Of a DNA stretch of 64,000 nt, positions 20,561 to 30,005 are shown piece after piece. Both the position numbers and the translations under genes were made by a program. The notes under the pieces are model-generated. The model had not been told where the DNA came from, did no database searches, and worked only from the letters and a program-made list of their open reading frames with translations. The stretch is taken from assembly GCA_030704615.1 (NCBI GenBank), contig CM060732.1, positions 73,327,053-73,391,052 of the forward strand, written 5' to 3'. The stretch is from Takakia lepidozioides. Taxonomy: Eukaryota > Streptophyta > Takakiopsida > Takakiales > Takakiaceae. Numbering within the stretch: position 1 is the stretch's first letter; each line of letters opens with the position of its first letter.

Positions 20561-21400
20561 CTTTTGTAGATATTCTGTGGGCCTTTAATGAGCAAGTGAT
20601 CCAACCATACTCTAAGCTCAGGCGTTGAGCAGCCTTACAGGTGAATCTATAGGGTCCCGTGGGAACAATTTCTGCAGCTACACATGGTGTGTTAGTGGCC
20701 TAAGAACAGCTTAGAAATGCTTCAGTGCAAGCCCTGGAAATTGTGGGCGTCAATGCCCGTTGCAGGAAAACATGAGAGATGCGAATTAGACCAAGTTGAT
20801 GGAACTTCAAGCTGGTCTTGGCTTTGGATTCCATGCAAAGACGGCCACGTCACAGCAGGCCGCCTGTCCATAAGCCATGAAGGTGCTGCGTAGTGCATCT
20901 GCTCTTGAAATCGCCCCAATTCCTGGTTTGTAGTCTCTAGGTCTCGAGGAGGCAGGCCCACGCGCAGAGAAAAGCAAATCGTGATACCCCACCCAACTGA
21001 GGTCGAGTGTTGGAATTAACGAGCTCTTGGTGCCTGGAGAATCCTAGAGGGGAACGACCTCGGGAACTCGTAGATAACCTGGGAACAAGTTGTAATGGCA
21101 AAAGCGTTTTGGTGTTAAAAAAAAAAAAAAAAAAAAACAAAGCCTTTTTGATCTAATTTAAATGTTTAAAGAGCCTGGTTGGTCATATCTTTGTCAAATG
21201 AGCTCCGTTTGACTCAGTTTTTGAGGGGATAGCTGCAGAAAGGGGAAATCTACCTATCTAGACCTGGTTTCTGTTTTTGGGACTCTGCTAAAAATCTATG
21301 GAATTTTTAGAGTGTGAGTGTGCCATGAAAGATCCACAATCCTGTCTCTAGAACCTGTGCAGGTCTATATTAGAGACAAATCTGTGGATGTACTCCTTGT
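20561..21400. repeat. Leader continuation with a 21-base poly(A) tract (21117-21137)
   Basis: A run of 21 A on the plus strand follows GGTGTT. It could be the tail of a reverse-transcribed insertion within the leader or a simple homopolymer. No gene was recognised in 20561-21400. Confidence 0.5.
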
Positions 21401-22150
21401 ATGGCTGGGGGAAATGAGGACGTCGTTGAAGGGCAGGTCTCTTCTCTTAGCCTGTGCACCAAAGGGGACAAGATTTATGTTTCCCAAGGAACTCAGACTG
21501 ATTTGAGTGGAGAACAGTTGGACGAGTTGATTGCATACTGGGAGTCAGGCATTAGCAGTAGACAACAGACTGCTGTAGTTGGCATTGAGGGCCTCAATAT
21601 CGCCTTGGACAGTCAGAACTCTGTTGGAGCCAGCAGTTCTGCAGCTGTAGGTGAAATACCAAAGTGGGTGAAAGCTAGGCTTGGAACACAGCCAAAGACA
21701 GCCCCGGGGACCAAGGTGTTCAGTCACAAGGCCGTGGTGTACTGGAGCAGAGGAGCAGGAGCTACACAAGTTTGTGCAATTAGACAGTGTTGCAGTCGGA
21801 CACGCTCTGCACAAGGCAACCACGAGCGGGGGTTCATTAGCGAGGACAAGTTTGTTCTGTTTGAAGGCGATGCAGTCATTCGCAATGAAGACACCCGCAA
21901 CCGTCTCAAAGCTTTCGAGTTGAGAGACTATCAGACCCTACCTTTGTTTTCTTTAGTGTTCAGTGAGCGGGAGATAGGGGAGTATTGCTTTGTCTCTACC
22001 TGGCAGAAAGAGGAGGAGGGTTGGTTAGAGCGAGCTACTGTAGCTTGGGACAAGGTTAGTGGCAGGTTTCTGGACATAGATATACCTCCTACACCTTACC
22101 ATCACGCAGAGCGAGGCACTTTGAGAGAAGTCTGGAAGTTGATAGCATAG
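21401..22150 (+). CDS. Unknown 249-codon ORF upstream of gag in element 2
   Basis: The predicted protein is acidic to neutral with no membrane segment. The N-terminal half is polar (GTQTDLSGEQLDELIAYWES). The C-terminal half looks globular: FISEDKFVLFEGDAVIRNED, FELRDYQTLPLFSLVFSERE, then WLERATVAWDKVSGRFLDI. The first start candidate at 21401 is not ATG, so translation may begin at 21407 or later, or the frame may be spliced. Around 21745-21830 another frame looks more protein-like (LHKFVQLDSVAVGHALHKAT), so two compensating shifts are possible. I recognise no family. Its position before gag is unusual for Ty3 elements. Confidence 0.45.
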   Translation: MAGGNEDVVEGQVSSLSLCTKGDKIYVSQGTQTDLSGEQLDELIAYWESGISSRQQTAVVGIEGLNIALDSQNSVGASSSAAVGEIPKWVKARLGTQPKTAPGTKVFSHKAVVYWSRGAGATQVCAIRQCCSRTRSAQGNHERGFISEDKFVLFEGDAVIRNEDTRNRLKAFELRDYQTLPLFSLVFSEREIGEYCFVSTWQKEEEGWLERATVAWDKVSGRFLDIDIPPTPYHHAERGTLREVWKLIA

Positions 22151-22669
22151 ATCAGGATTAGATCTTGCTTGGGCGAACTTCTATTCTTCCCCTCCATCTC
22201 TGTACTATTTTCATTATCTTGTACTCGTAGTTGCCAAAGCCTCTCTTGGTGGAGGCCAGTCAGTCCGGGGTTTTGGGCTGGGATATTCTGCAGGATCAGC
22301 ATTGCAGCTAGATTTTGGTGTGGGGGTGTTGATGTTTTGATTTCTTGTGTTTGGATCCCCCCCAACACCTGCATGCTTGACTGTGCGCCATGTTGGTTTT
22401 GTGTGGGCGCTTGCTTTCATAGGGATTAGGCCGGATTTGATCACCGGTCAATCCTAGAGTATGCTGTCGGTGGTGAGGCTGGAGTGATGACTAGCAAGAC
22501 CACCAGTGTTTCTTCTATGGTGAGGCTGGGTTGATGACCAGCCAACCATAGGAGTTCTTGCGGTGGATGCAGGTGCAGGTGCCCTGAGCCATTGTGATAC
22601 GACCCTTAAACTGCAACAGGTGCCCACCCGTGTCACTATTAGATTAGTACTAGAGCCTTATAGTGTCAC
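22151..22669. other. Spacer before gag with an imperfect direct repeat
   Basis: Two imperfect copies of GGTGAGGCTGG(A/G)(G/T)TGATGA(C)... occur at about 22470-22500 and 22518-22545. No gene is evident. Confidence 0.4.
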
Positions 22670-24688
22670 GTGGAGGAGGTGCACATTGTGAGTGTCATTA
22701 CGGAGTTACCCAAGGGTTTTGAGGGGAGTACGGCTACAGGCAGTAACAGTGAGAGTGGGTTCACAAGACGAGGTATTCGGTTCAGACCACCTTCACCGCC
22801 ACCTTCAATTACTGTAGAGTCAGACACAGACTCGGAGGCTTCATCAACAAGTGTGCACTTTCATTCGCCATTGTTGTGGGACGACATGGAGGAGATGTAT
22901 GGAGCTACCAAGGGGCCTCGTAGGTACTCTGGAGCTGTGGGCACAATTGAGTTGGATGATTTTATCCAGGAGTTTGACAGCTGGTGTGATTTGCAGCAGA
23001 TGCGCAATCCACAGCTATTCACCCCATTCATGGCGTGGAAGGGACTGTTCCAGCATTTGGAAGGCCCGCCTATGGACGATTACCACGAGTTCAGGCGAGG
23101 ACATGAAGCAGAGATTGAGGAGTGGAGGATGTATTGGTCACCTGACTACGTCTCCATTACTCGAGGCACGACGCGACCAGTAGCTACATCAGTACCAATA
23201 GCTCCCACTGCCAGCACTAGTAGTGGAGCAAGTAGTGCTGGTACTTCTGCAGGTGGTACCAGTTCAAAAGGTGCTACTACTCCTCCTGCCACGACTACAA
23301 TACATGTGCCTAGATTCAACCCGGTGGTGGAGTTCTTCCAGGATTTGCGGAGGAACTACCAAGGTGTACGGACAGAGAAGCTGCGAAGTTTGCAAGACTT
23401 CCAGCGCAAACCCAGTGAGAGCCTACGAGAGGCGTACACTCGTATGAGGCGCTTGATAAGTGTGACCCAAGGGGTTACTGAAGCTCAGGCAATCCAGTTT
23501 TGGTATGGAATTCTGGACAAGGAGCTCAAGAGAAGGGTGCGAGATGCAACCCTGTTACAAGCAGCCCAACCCACATTAACAGATGTGTTTCTACTGGCTG
23601 AGCGGATTGAGCTCAACATGGTGGAGGAGCGAGTTGTTACAATTGGATTTGGCAAGGACATGCCTGTACGGGGCACAACTGTCAGCCCACAGGCACAAGG
23701 GACTGCCCAACAGCGTGGTCAGGGGGGCAAGGTTGCCCAGCCCAAGTTCCATGGAGCTTACAGGGGACCTCAAGTGCAGAGGCCCGTGGCATCTTTTGCA
23801 GGCCAACAGCAACCAGGGGTGATATGTTGGACATGTGGAGGACCCCATGTCAAGAGAGATTGCCCAGAGAGTGGCAGAAGGCCAGCACAAGCACAGCCTG
23901 CACAGTTGCAGTGTGTGCATTGTGGCAAGTATGGGCATGGAGATGCCCAGTGTTATGACTTGCATCCTGAGTTGCGCCCAGGCCAGTTCCAAGGGAACAA
24001 TGGTGGCCGGGGGCGAGGTGGACCAGCCCAGAGAGGACGAGGTGGTCGGGCACGAGGTGCAGGCCAAGGGCAAGCTCAACATGGCCAAGGACGCGGTGGT
24101 CAGGGCGTTGATCAAGGCATGGCCAACCGGCTTCAGCAGCTAGAGCAGAGGCTCGCTGCCATGGCTATAGCTCAGGCGGTACCGGCTCCCAGGCGGGATG
24201 GTCCACCTCCTGCTCCTGAGGGAGGAGATATGGGAGGCATGGGATTCATGTGCGGAGCAGCACTACCACTAGAGCAGGTGGAGTCTGCTGCAGCCGTGAC
24301 TCGAGGAGCAGCACGAGTTCCTGAGCCACGAGGTGCAGAGGTGGAGTTGGATCCACAACGTGGGGAGGCAAGCCGTCAGGCGAGGCTTCCTCAGTCATTC
24401 ACCTTGGCGGAGACAGTGTCAACGCCATCCATGGCACCTAGTTCTCGCCCGACTGTTACCGAGGCGGAGGTTACTATGCCATTGGGGAGAGCTACACGTG
24501 CAGCACTGACACCTGCTACCAAGGCTAGTGCAGCCGGTGTGTTATTGGGGGCAGCCACCTCTGTGTGTCAAGCCCCACTGTTCTCGGCAACCATGATTGC
24601 GACGCCGGGGGTGAGACCAGCTGCAGTGTTCAGACTAGCAGCAACACTCTGTGAGAGTGGGAGGTCACTTCATCTTCTGCGGAGTTAG
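22670..24688 (+). CDS. gag of element 2
   Basis: Open for 672 codons. The first ATG in frame is at 22886, but coding-like proline/serine-rich sequence (RFRPPSPPPSITVESDTDSE) precedes it, so the start is uncertain. The capsid core lies around residues 220-325 (FFQDLRRNYQGVRTEKLRSL, REAYTRMRRLISV, AIQFWYGILDKELKRRV). Two zinc knuckles follow: CWTCGGPHVKRDC (spacing 2-3-4) and the canonical CVHCGKYGHGDAQC (2-4-4). A long RGG/glutamine-rich nucleic-acid-binding stretch follows (GGRGRGGPAQRGRGGRARGA). The stop lies inside a 34-nt overlap with the next frame (-1), a possible frameshift site without an obvious slippery heptamer. Confidence 0.88.
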   Translation: MEEVHIVSVITELPKGFEGSTATGSNSESGFTRRGIRFRPPSPPPSITVESDTDSEASSTSVHFHSPLLWDDMEEMYGATKGPRRYSGAVGTIELDDFIQEFDSWCDLQQMRNPQLFTPFMAWKGLFQHLEGPPMDDYHEFRRGHEAEIEEWRMYWSPDYVSITRGTTRPVATSVPIAPTASTSSGASSAGTSAGGTSSKGATTPPATTTIHVPRFNPVVEFFQDLRRNYQGVRTEKLRSLQDFQRKPSESLREAYTRMRRLISVTQGVTEAQAIQFWYGILDKELKRRVRDATLLQAAQPTLTDVFLLAERIELNMVEERVVTIGFGKDMPVRGTTVSPQAQGTAQQRGQGGKVAQPKFHGAYRGPQVQRPVASFAGQQQPGVICWTCGGPHVKRDCPESGRRPAQAQPAQLQCVHCGKYGHGDAQCYDLHPELRPGQFQGNNGGRGRGGPAQRGRGGRARGAGQGQAQHGQGRGGQGVDQGMANRLQQLEQRLAAMAIAQAVPAPRRDGPPPAPEGGDMGGMGFMCGAALPLEQVESAAAVTRGAARVPEPRGAEVELDPQRGEASRQARLPQSFTLAETVSTPSMAPSSRPTVTEAEVTMPLGRATRAALTPATKASAAGVLLGAATSVCQAPLFSATMIATPGVRPAAVFRLAATLCESGRSLHLLRS

Positions 24689-26871
24689 TGGAAGGTATAG
24701 TGGCAGAGGGATCCTCGGATTTGAGGGTCAAGACTGCCAAGGCTGCGCCATGGCAAGTTGCAGCTGCCAGGTTGACGGAGCTGCCAGCTAGGCCAGCCAT
24801 TGAGCGCGCCATGGTGACACCTGGAGTTGTCTTGTTAGACAACCAGGGAGGCATTTTCACTTTGAGTGGACCGGCAGGCAAGAAGTACCGGCCACTGCGG
24901 GTCTTGTTGGACTCAGGAGCTCAGCCACTGATGTTGGGCAGAGCTGCTATTGCAGGTTTGGGCCTCATGGAGGCGGATATGGAGCCTTGTCCTTTCCAGA
25001 TACAGACATCTCTGGGAGGATCAGAGCAGGCTCGCGGCATGACACGACATCAGTTGGCTATTAGACTGCAGCCGGATCATCCTGTAGATGGCTCAGTGAT
25101 GCGAGCCAAGGCCATTGTGACAGACGCGGTCTCTTACGATGTCCTCGTTGGTGGGGCAGTGTTATACCCCATGGGCTTCACCCTGGATTTCTGGGAGGAG
25201 TCAGCATCCTACAGGCCTGGATGGCAGTCAGGGGATGGTCGCCGTGCACAGCTCCCTGTGACATTCATTGGGGGTATTGCAGCTGCCCAGCGGGGCAAGA
25301 TGCCAACACTAGCCGCCTTCACAGCTGCAGTTAGTTGGCCTGGAGAGTTGCTGGAAGGCAATGCCCATGCAGAGGATGTGCCACCTCCAGCAGAGCAGGA
25401 TGACATGCATGGTACGGCGGAGTTGCCTGCCATGGTTGCTCACACTCCGTTGTGGGGTACGAGCAAGGATTTGCAGCAAGCTGCTGATGGACGGGTGCAA
25501 CAAGCTTGGGTAGAAGCTTTTGTACCGTCAGGAGAGGAGGAGAGTGCGGTGATTGCACCAGGGCCACCTCAGTTGTCGCCATTGGACACCACATCTCTTG
25601 TGTGGCAGCGGCCGGATGAAGGCATTTGCCTTCTGGACTTGTTTGGCGGGATCAGCACCGGATTGGCTGCTGTGCTACAGGCAGGTGTGCGCATAAGGCG
25701 TTACCTGTATGTGGAGAGGGATGAGACTGCACGACGCGTCTCACTGCGCCATGTGGCTCAGTTGGTACAGCAGTACCCTGACTTGTTGCCTGTGTCTGCA
25801 GTTCGTGGATACCAACAAGCCTTGCCAGCAGACATTTCCTTGTTGGGGGCGCAAGATTTGGAGCAGGTTGGCTCCATTGATCTGATAGTGGCAGGTTGGC
25901 CCTGCCAAGGGCATTCATCAGCCGGGCATGGCAATGGATTGCGAGACTCGAGGACGGGTCTGTTTTGGGAGATGGTGCGGATTTTGCGCTGCTTGCAGCT
26001 TCATCAAGCTGTATCTCCAGCATACATCTTGGAGAATGTACCACTGATGGGTGATTCTCGGGCCAGGGTGATGGCCAGTGTGCATCAAGTCCGGTCGTGG
26101 CTTGGGTCAGCAGTATTGCTGGATGCAGCTGCAGTGGGGTCACGGGCTCATCGTCCACGACTATGGTGGACTAACTTGATGCCACCCGCACTGCTCAAGC
26201 GTGCATTTGATGGGGTGCAGCGGCCAGCACACCTCACCGTGGATGGCATTTTGGACACAGGAAGGCAGTCTCAACGTGTGAGACACGATGACCGTTCGCC
26301 TTTGGCAGTGGTCAACAGGGTGGGTCAACCACGAGCAGCATTACCTACACTGCTCAGCTTCCCAGGATCCCATGCTTTTCGGGATGGTGGACCTGGCCTC
26401 TTGTGGGATGCTCAGTTGCAGCAGTTAGTGGAGCCTAATGCCGACGAGCGAGAGTGGGCTATGGGGTTTTCCACTGGGACCACGGCGGTGCCTTCTCTTT
26501 CTGAGGCATCACGTCGTCAGGTGTTGGGGCAAGCAATGGATCTCAATTGCTTGACCTGGATTGTCAGCTTGGCTATGGCTGAGCAACGTAGAGTGCGGAG
26601 TGCACTTCCCTTGACGGTCTCTCTGCCTACCGAGACGGTACAGGCAGCGAGTGGGGGCGAGCCGGTGAGGACCACGAGGTGTAGACATCCATGGCACATG
26701 TGGGAGGTGCTCGAGGTTCAGAGGGAGTTGGCAGCGAAGGCAGCTGTGATGGATGGGGTTGGGGATTCTTCTCGGGATGAGGAGGTTCTCAATGATGAGA
26801 CGATGGGGCAGGATGAGGCCTTGTCATTGACTGAGCAGGAAGGGGGTACTGCTCAAGAGGTTGCAGCATAG
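24688..26871 (+). CDS. Aspartic protease fused to a cytosine-5 DNA methyltransferase, element 2
   Basis: 727 codons, in the -1 frame relative to gag; open from 24655. Protease: LRVLLDSGAQPLMLGRAAIA at about residues 72-91 carries the DSGA motif, with the usual YDVLVGGAVL downstream. Methyltransferase, about residues 310-630: motif I LLDLFGGISTGLAAVLQAG (S-adenosylmethionine binding), motif IV AGWPCQGHSSAG with catalytic Cys406, motif VI YILENVP with Glu449, motif VIII GSRAHRPRLWWTNL, and a motif X-like RQVLGQAMDLNCLTWI. The order is canonical, not rearranged as in plant DRM, and motif VIII resembles DNMT3. All key residues are present, so it could methylate DNA (inference). It ends at a UAG in frame with pol. 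Confidence 0.9.
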   Translation: MEGIVAEGSSDLRVKTAKAAPWQVAAARLTELPARPAIERAMVTPGVVLLDNQGGIFTLSGPAGKKYRPLRVLLDSGAQPLMLGRAAIAGLGLMEADMEPCPFQIQTSLGGSEQARGMTRHQLAIRLQPDHPVDGSVMRAKAIVTDAVSYDVLVGGAVLYPMGFTLDFWEESASYRPGWQSGDGRRAQLPVTFIGGIAAAQRGKMPTLAAFTAAVSWPGELLEGNAHAEDVPPPAEQDDMHGTAELPAMVAHTPLWGTSKDLQQAADGRVQQAWVEAFVPSGEEESAVIAPGPPQLSPLDTTSLVWQRPDEGICLLDLFGGISTGLAAVLQAGVRIRRYLYVERDETARRVSLRHVAQLVQQYPDLLPVSAVRGYQQALPADISLLGAQDLEQVGSIDLIVAGWPCQGHSSAGHGNGLRDSRTGLFWEMVRILRCLQLHQAVSPAYILENVPLMGDSRARVMASVHQVRSWLGSAVLLDAAAVGSRAHRPRLWWTNLMPPALLKRAFDGVQRPAHLTVDGILDTGRQSQRVRHDDRSPLAVVNRVGQPRAALPTLLSFPGSHAFRDGGPGLLWDAQLQQLVEPNADEREWAMGFSTGTTAVPSLSEASRRQVLGQAMDLNCLTWIVSLAMAEQRRVRSALPLTVSLPTETVQAASGGEPVRTTRCRHPWHMWEVLEVQRELAAKAAVMDGVGDSSRDEEVLNDETMGQDEALSLTEQEGGTAQEVAA

Positions 26872-26877
26872 CAACCA
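26869..26877 (+). promoter_or_regulatory. Possible stop-codon readthrough site, UAG CAA CCA
   Basis: The single stop between protease-methyltransferase and pol lies in one continuous open frame. It is followed by CAA CCA, fitting the UAG-CAR-YYA leaky context known from tobamovirus replicase. Alternatively, it could be a CAG mutated to TAG. Confidence 0.5.
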
Positions 26878-29199
26878 CGGGACGCGTCCTCTACCTCTAA
26901 GCCCACTGGACTTAAGGTTGCAGTTACGGAGGACAATTGGGAGCCTGACATTGGACCCATTGTCACCGGAGGAGAGAGACGACGTATACGGCGGTTCCTG
27001 AGGGCTTATAGGAATTGCTGTGCCTTCAGTTTGAAGGACTTGGGAGCACTGAAGGGTCAAGAGATCCGTATTGAGTTGGCCACTGACACGCCAATCTTTC
27101 GGAGACCCTATAGATACAGTGACATGGAGAGGTCTTTGATTCAGATGAGGACTCAAGATCTCTGGGAGGCAGGTTTGGTGGAGCTCTCTGGTGGAGAGTA
27201 TGCTTCAGCCACAGTGATGCCAGCTAAGAAGGATGTCTATGGCAATTGGACGGAGAGACGTATGTGCGGTGATTACCGGCCTGTAAATCGTCAGACCAAG
27301 TCCGATAGGTATGCCATGCCAACACCAGAGGAGATCTTTGATGCCATTGGGCATTCCAAGGTCTTTAGCACGTTGGATTTACGATCCGGATATCACCAGT
27401 TGCCGATCAAGGAGGCGGATAAGCAAAAAACGGCATTCTGGGGGATCAACGAGCACGGGAAGGATTGCCTATACCAGTGGCGGTTCTTACCATTTGGGCT
27501 TAAAAACGCTCCCGCTGAGTTTCAAAGAGTCATGGACAGGATTCTAGCAGGGGTGGAGTTTGCTCGGTGCTACATAGATGACATCATCATCTTTAGTGCT
27601 ACGGTGGAGGAGCATGAGAGACACCTTCAGGGGGTATTTGAGCGCTTGAGGACGCACGGATTGAAGTTACATCCGGGCAAGTGCAAGTTTTTCCACAACC
27701 AGATTGAGTATCTGGGTCACATGATATATCCTGGAGGATTGGGGGTACAGCAGACTAAGGTAGAGTCCATTGCACAGGTTCCACGCCCCACGGATGTGAG
27801 CCGAGTTCGAGCTTTCATGGGGTTAGCAAACTATTACAGACGGTTTGTTAAGGGATTTAGTGCCATTGCAAAGGCTCTAACCAGGCTGACCAAGGTGGAC
27901 CAGGAGTGGCAGTGGGAAGATGAGCAAGAACAAGCTTTTCAAGAGCTCAAGGCGAGGTTGACCTCGGCGCCCATCTTGAGACGACCTATCAGGGGGCGTC
28001 CTTTTCAGCTGCATACAGATTGGAGCATGCTGGGGCTTGGAGCGGTGCTCACACAGGTGGATGATGAGGGAAGAGAGTTCGTAGTGGCTTATGCTAGCCG
28101 CTCGAACAATGCTGCAGAGTCTAAGTATAGCTCATATGAGGGAGAATGCTTAGCTGCAGTGTGGGCCGTGGCACACTTCAGGTGCTATTTATACGGCAAT
28201 CTCTTCACCCTTGTCACGGATCACCAACCACTCAAGTGGTTGATGGAGTCAGACAAGCTTACGGGGAAGCTTGCACGGTGGGCACTCATCCTTCAAGAGT
28301 ATGACTTTCAGGTGGTGCATCGACCGGGTTTGGTCAATCGCAATGCAGATGGGTTGAGTCGCAATCCATGCACGAGCCAGCAGGATGACACTGGAGCTCG
28401 GTGGCATGGTGAGACGGACGAGGAGATGGTGCCCGGATGGCATGCATCTGCATTTCTGTGTATCTTGGCAGCGGAAGGCCAGGTTGGACCTGCAACAGGG
28501 ATGACTGTAGATCAAGTGTCTGAGGACCCTGAGGCCAGCAATGAGCAAGGTGGCGCCAAAGATATACATGAGGATTCAGCTGTGTTGGACTATCTTCGCA
28601 CTGGAGACACGGCAGCCACTGTGACTGCCAAGGAGAGGGATCGGATCCTACAACGAGCCAAGAGGTTCAAGTGGGAGGGGACACACCTGCTCCGAGTGTG
28701 GGAGGATGGTCGAGTGAGGATTGTGCCTCACCCAACACAGCGGGCACGGTTAGTGCGGCATGCCCACGAGGAGTTGGGGCATTTTGGGGTGCGACGCACC
28801 CATAGCCTACTGCAGGGGCAGTATTGGTGGCGTGGTATGCACACAGAGGTGCAACAATTTGTGGCTAGGTGCATGGTGTGTGACAGGGTGCGTGCTTCAT
28901 TCAACGCCCCTACTCCACAATTGCACCCTCTTCCGATCATGGGATTGGGCTACAGGTGGAGTCTTGACTTCGCAGGGCCGTTGCCACTGACCATGCGCCA
29001 CAACAAGTACGTGTTGGTGATGGTGGAGCACTTCTCCAAGTGGATTGAATTGGTTCCATTGCCTGATAAGGCTAGTGAGGGAGCTGCGTATGCATTCTTG
29101 GATTGTGTGCTTAGCCGATTCGGTGCTCCAGCTGAGGTACTCACGGACCAAGGGAGAGAGTTCTTGGGGAGTTTCAGGCTTTGTGTGACAAGGCCTTGA
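26872..29199 (+). CDS. pol of element 2: reverse transcriptase, RNase H, integrase N-terminal part
   Basis: In frame with the methyltransferase across the UAG; 53 open codons precede 27031. The reverse transcriptase shows CGDYRPVNRQT, STLDLRSGYHQLPI, FLPFGLKNAPAEFQ and the catalytic YIDD (27571-27582). RNase H spans about 27990-28250 (LHTDWSMLGLGAVL, YEGECLAAVWAVAHFRCYLY, VTDHQPLKWLM). Integrase has an HHCC domain (28755-28890: HEELGHFG, CMVCDRV) and the core with SLDFAG and LTDQGREF, the first two acidic residues. The frame ends at 29199, where homology jumps to the next frame at a G run (29166-29169). One missing G would explain it. Confidence 0.92.
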   Translation, partial: QPRDASSTSKPTGLKVAVTEDNWEPDIGPIVTGGERRRIRRFLRAYRNCCAFSLKDLGALKGQEIRIELATDTPIFRRPYRYSDMERSLIQMRTQDLWEAGLVELSGGEYASATVMPAKKDVYGNWTERRMCGDYRPVNRQTKSDRYAMPTPEEIFDAIGHSKVFSTLDLRSGYHQLPIKEADKQKTAFWGINEHGKDCLYQWRFLPFGLKNAPAEFQRVMDRILAGVEFARCYIDDIIIFSATVEEHERHLQGVFERLRTHGLKLHPGKCKFFHNQIEYLGHMIYPGGLGVQQTKVESIAQVPRPTDVSRVRAFMGLANYYRRFVKGFSAIAKALTRLTKVDQEWQWEDEQEQAFQELKARLTSAPILRRPIRGRPFQLHTDWSMLGLGAVLTQVDDEGREFVVAYASRSNNAAESKYSSYEGECLAAVWAVAHFRCYLYGNLFTLVTDHQPLKWLMESDKLTGKLARWALILQEYDFQVVHRPGLVNRNADGLSRNPCTSQQDDTGARWHGETDEEMVPGWHASAFLCILAAEGQVGPATGMTVDQVSEDPEASNEQGGAKDIHEDSAVLDYLRTGDTAATVTAKERDRILQRAKRFKWEGTHLLRVWEDGRVRIVPHPTQRARLVRHAHEELGHFGVRRTHSLLQGQYWWRGMHTEVQQFVARCMVCDRVRASFNAPTPQLHPLPIMGLGYRWSLDFAGPLPLTMRHNKYVLVMVEHFSKWIELVPLPDKASEGAAYAFLDCVLSRFGAPAEVLTDQGREFLGSFRLCVTRP

Positions 29200-30005
29200 T
29201 AGACCACCGCACCACTTCTCGGGATCATCCTGAGGCCGATGGCTTGGCAGAGAGAGTTGTTCAGACAGTAAAGAGGGGTTTGCGCAAGTATGGCTTGCAG
29301 AAGGGACACCTAGGAGATTGGGACCTTCAGTTACCCTGGTTAGCCATGGGCTACAGGTTCAGCAAGCAAGCATCACTTGCCTCCTTCTCACCATACTTTC
29401 TTCTCTTTGGCCGAGAGCCGGATTTGCCTACATCCATTCGCAGAGAAGCTGCTACAGTTCTTAACCTTGACGATCCGGACGTATGGGCACGTGCATGTGA
29501 GTAGCGTGCAGAGTTGTTCAAGAGAGTCATGCCCATGGCTTTCGAGAACCTTGCCATTGCACAACACCGTGATACGTTGAGGTATGCTACCATACGTGGT
29601 GGGGGCTATCGTCCTGGGGTTCGGAGATTCAACCCTGGTGACTATGTCTATCTGCAGCAGACTGCTCCTACGACCCTGGATGTAACTGCAGGACGTGTTA
29701 TTTTGAGGGTACGAGAGGTCTTGCCCTCAGGCGTCTTGGTCTTGGAGGGTCGGGATGGCATAACTTGGAAGGACCATGTGCGTAATTGTGCGCCATGTCA
29801 CCTTCCGAATGTCGATGGCAGGATTGACCCAAACCTGGCAGTGGTATCTGCAGGTTTGAGGTGCATGTTGTGTGGGTCTGCTAAAGGGGCAGCCACCATG
29901 CTGGTGTGTGATCGATGCTCTAGAGGTTGGCATATGGGGTGCTTGACTCCACCTCTTGAGATGGTTCCAGATGGGGATTGGTTATGTCCACAATGCATTG
30001 GATAG
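29166..30005 (+). pseudogene. Integrase C-terminal part with PHD finger, element 2
   Basis: Continues integrase after the frameshift: ALCDKALIDHRTTSRDHPEA and DGLAERVVQT hold the third catalytic residue. A TAG at 29502-29504 (CAG expected) interrupts it. The C-terminal GDYVYLQQ...VILRVREV...DHVRNCAPCHLP region is of Ty3 integrase type. A complete C4HC3 PHD finger follows at about 29862-30000: CMLC, CDRC, GWHMGC, WLCPQC. PHD fingers bind the histone H3 tail, so this may replace a chromodomain for targeting. The protein ends at TAG 30003-30005. The same frame stays open to 30272 (LTMGLLLYPASWSIEFECDR), which might be a lost extension. Confidence 0.82.
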
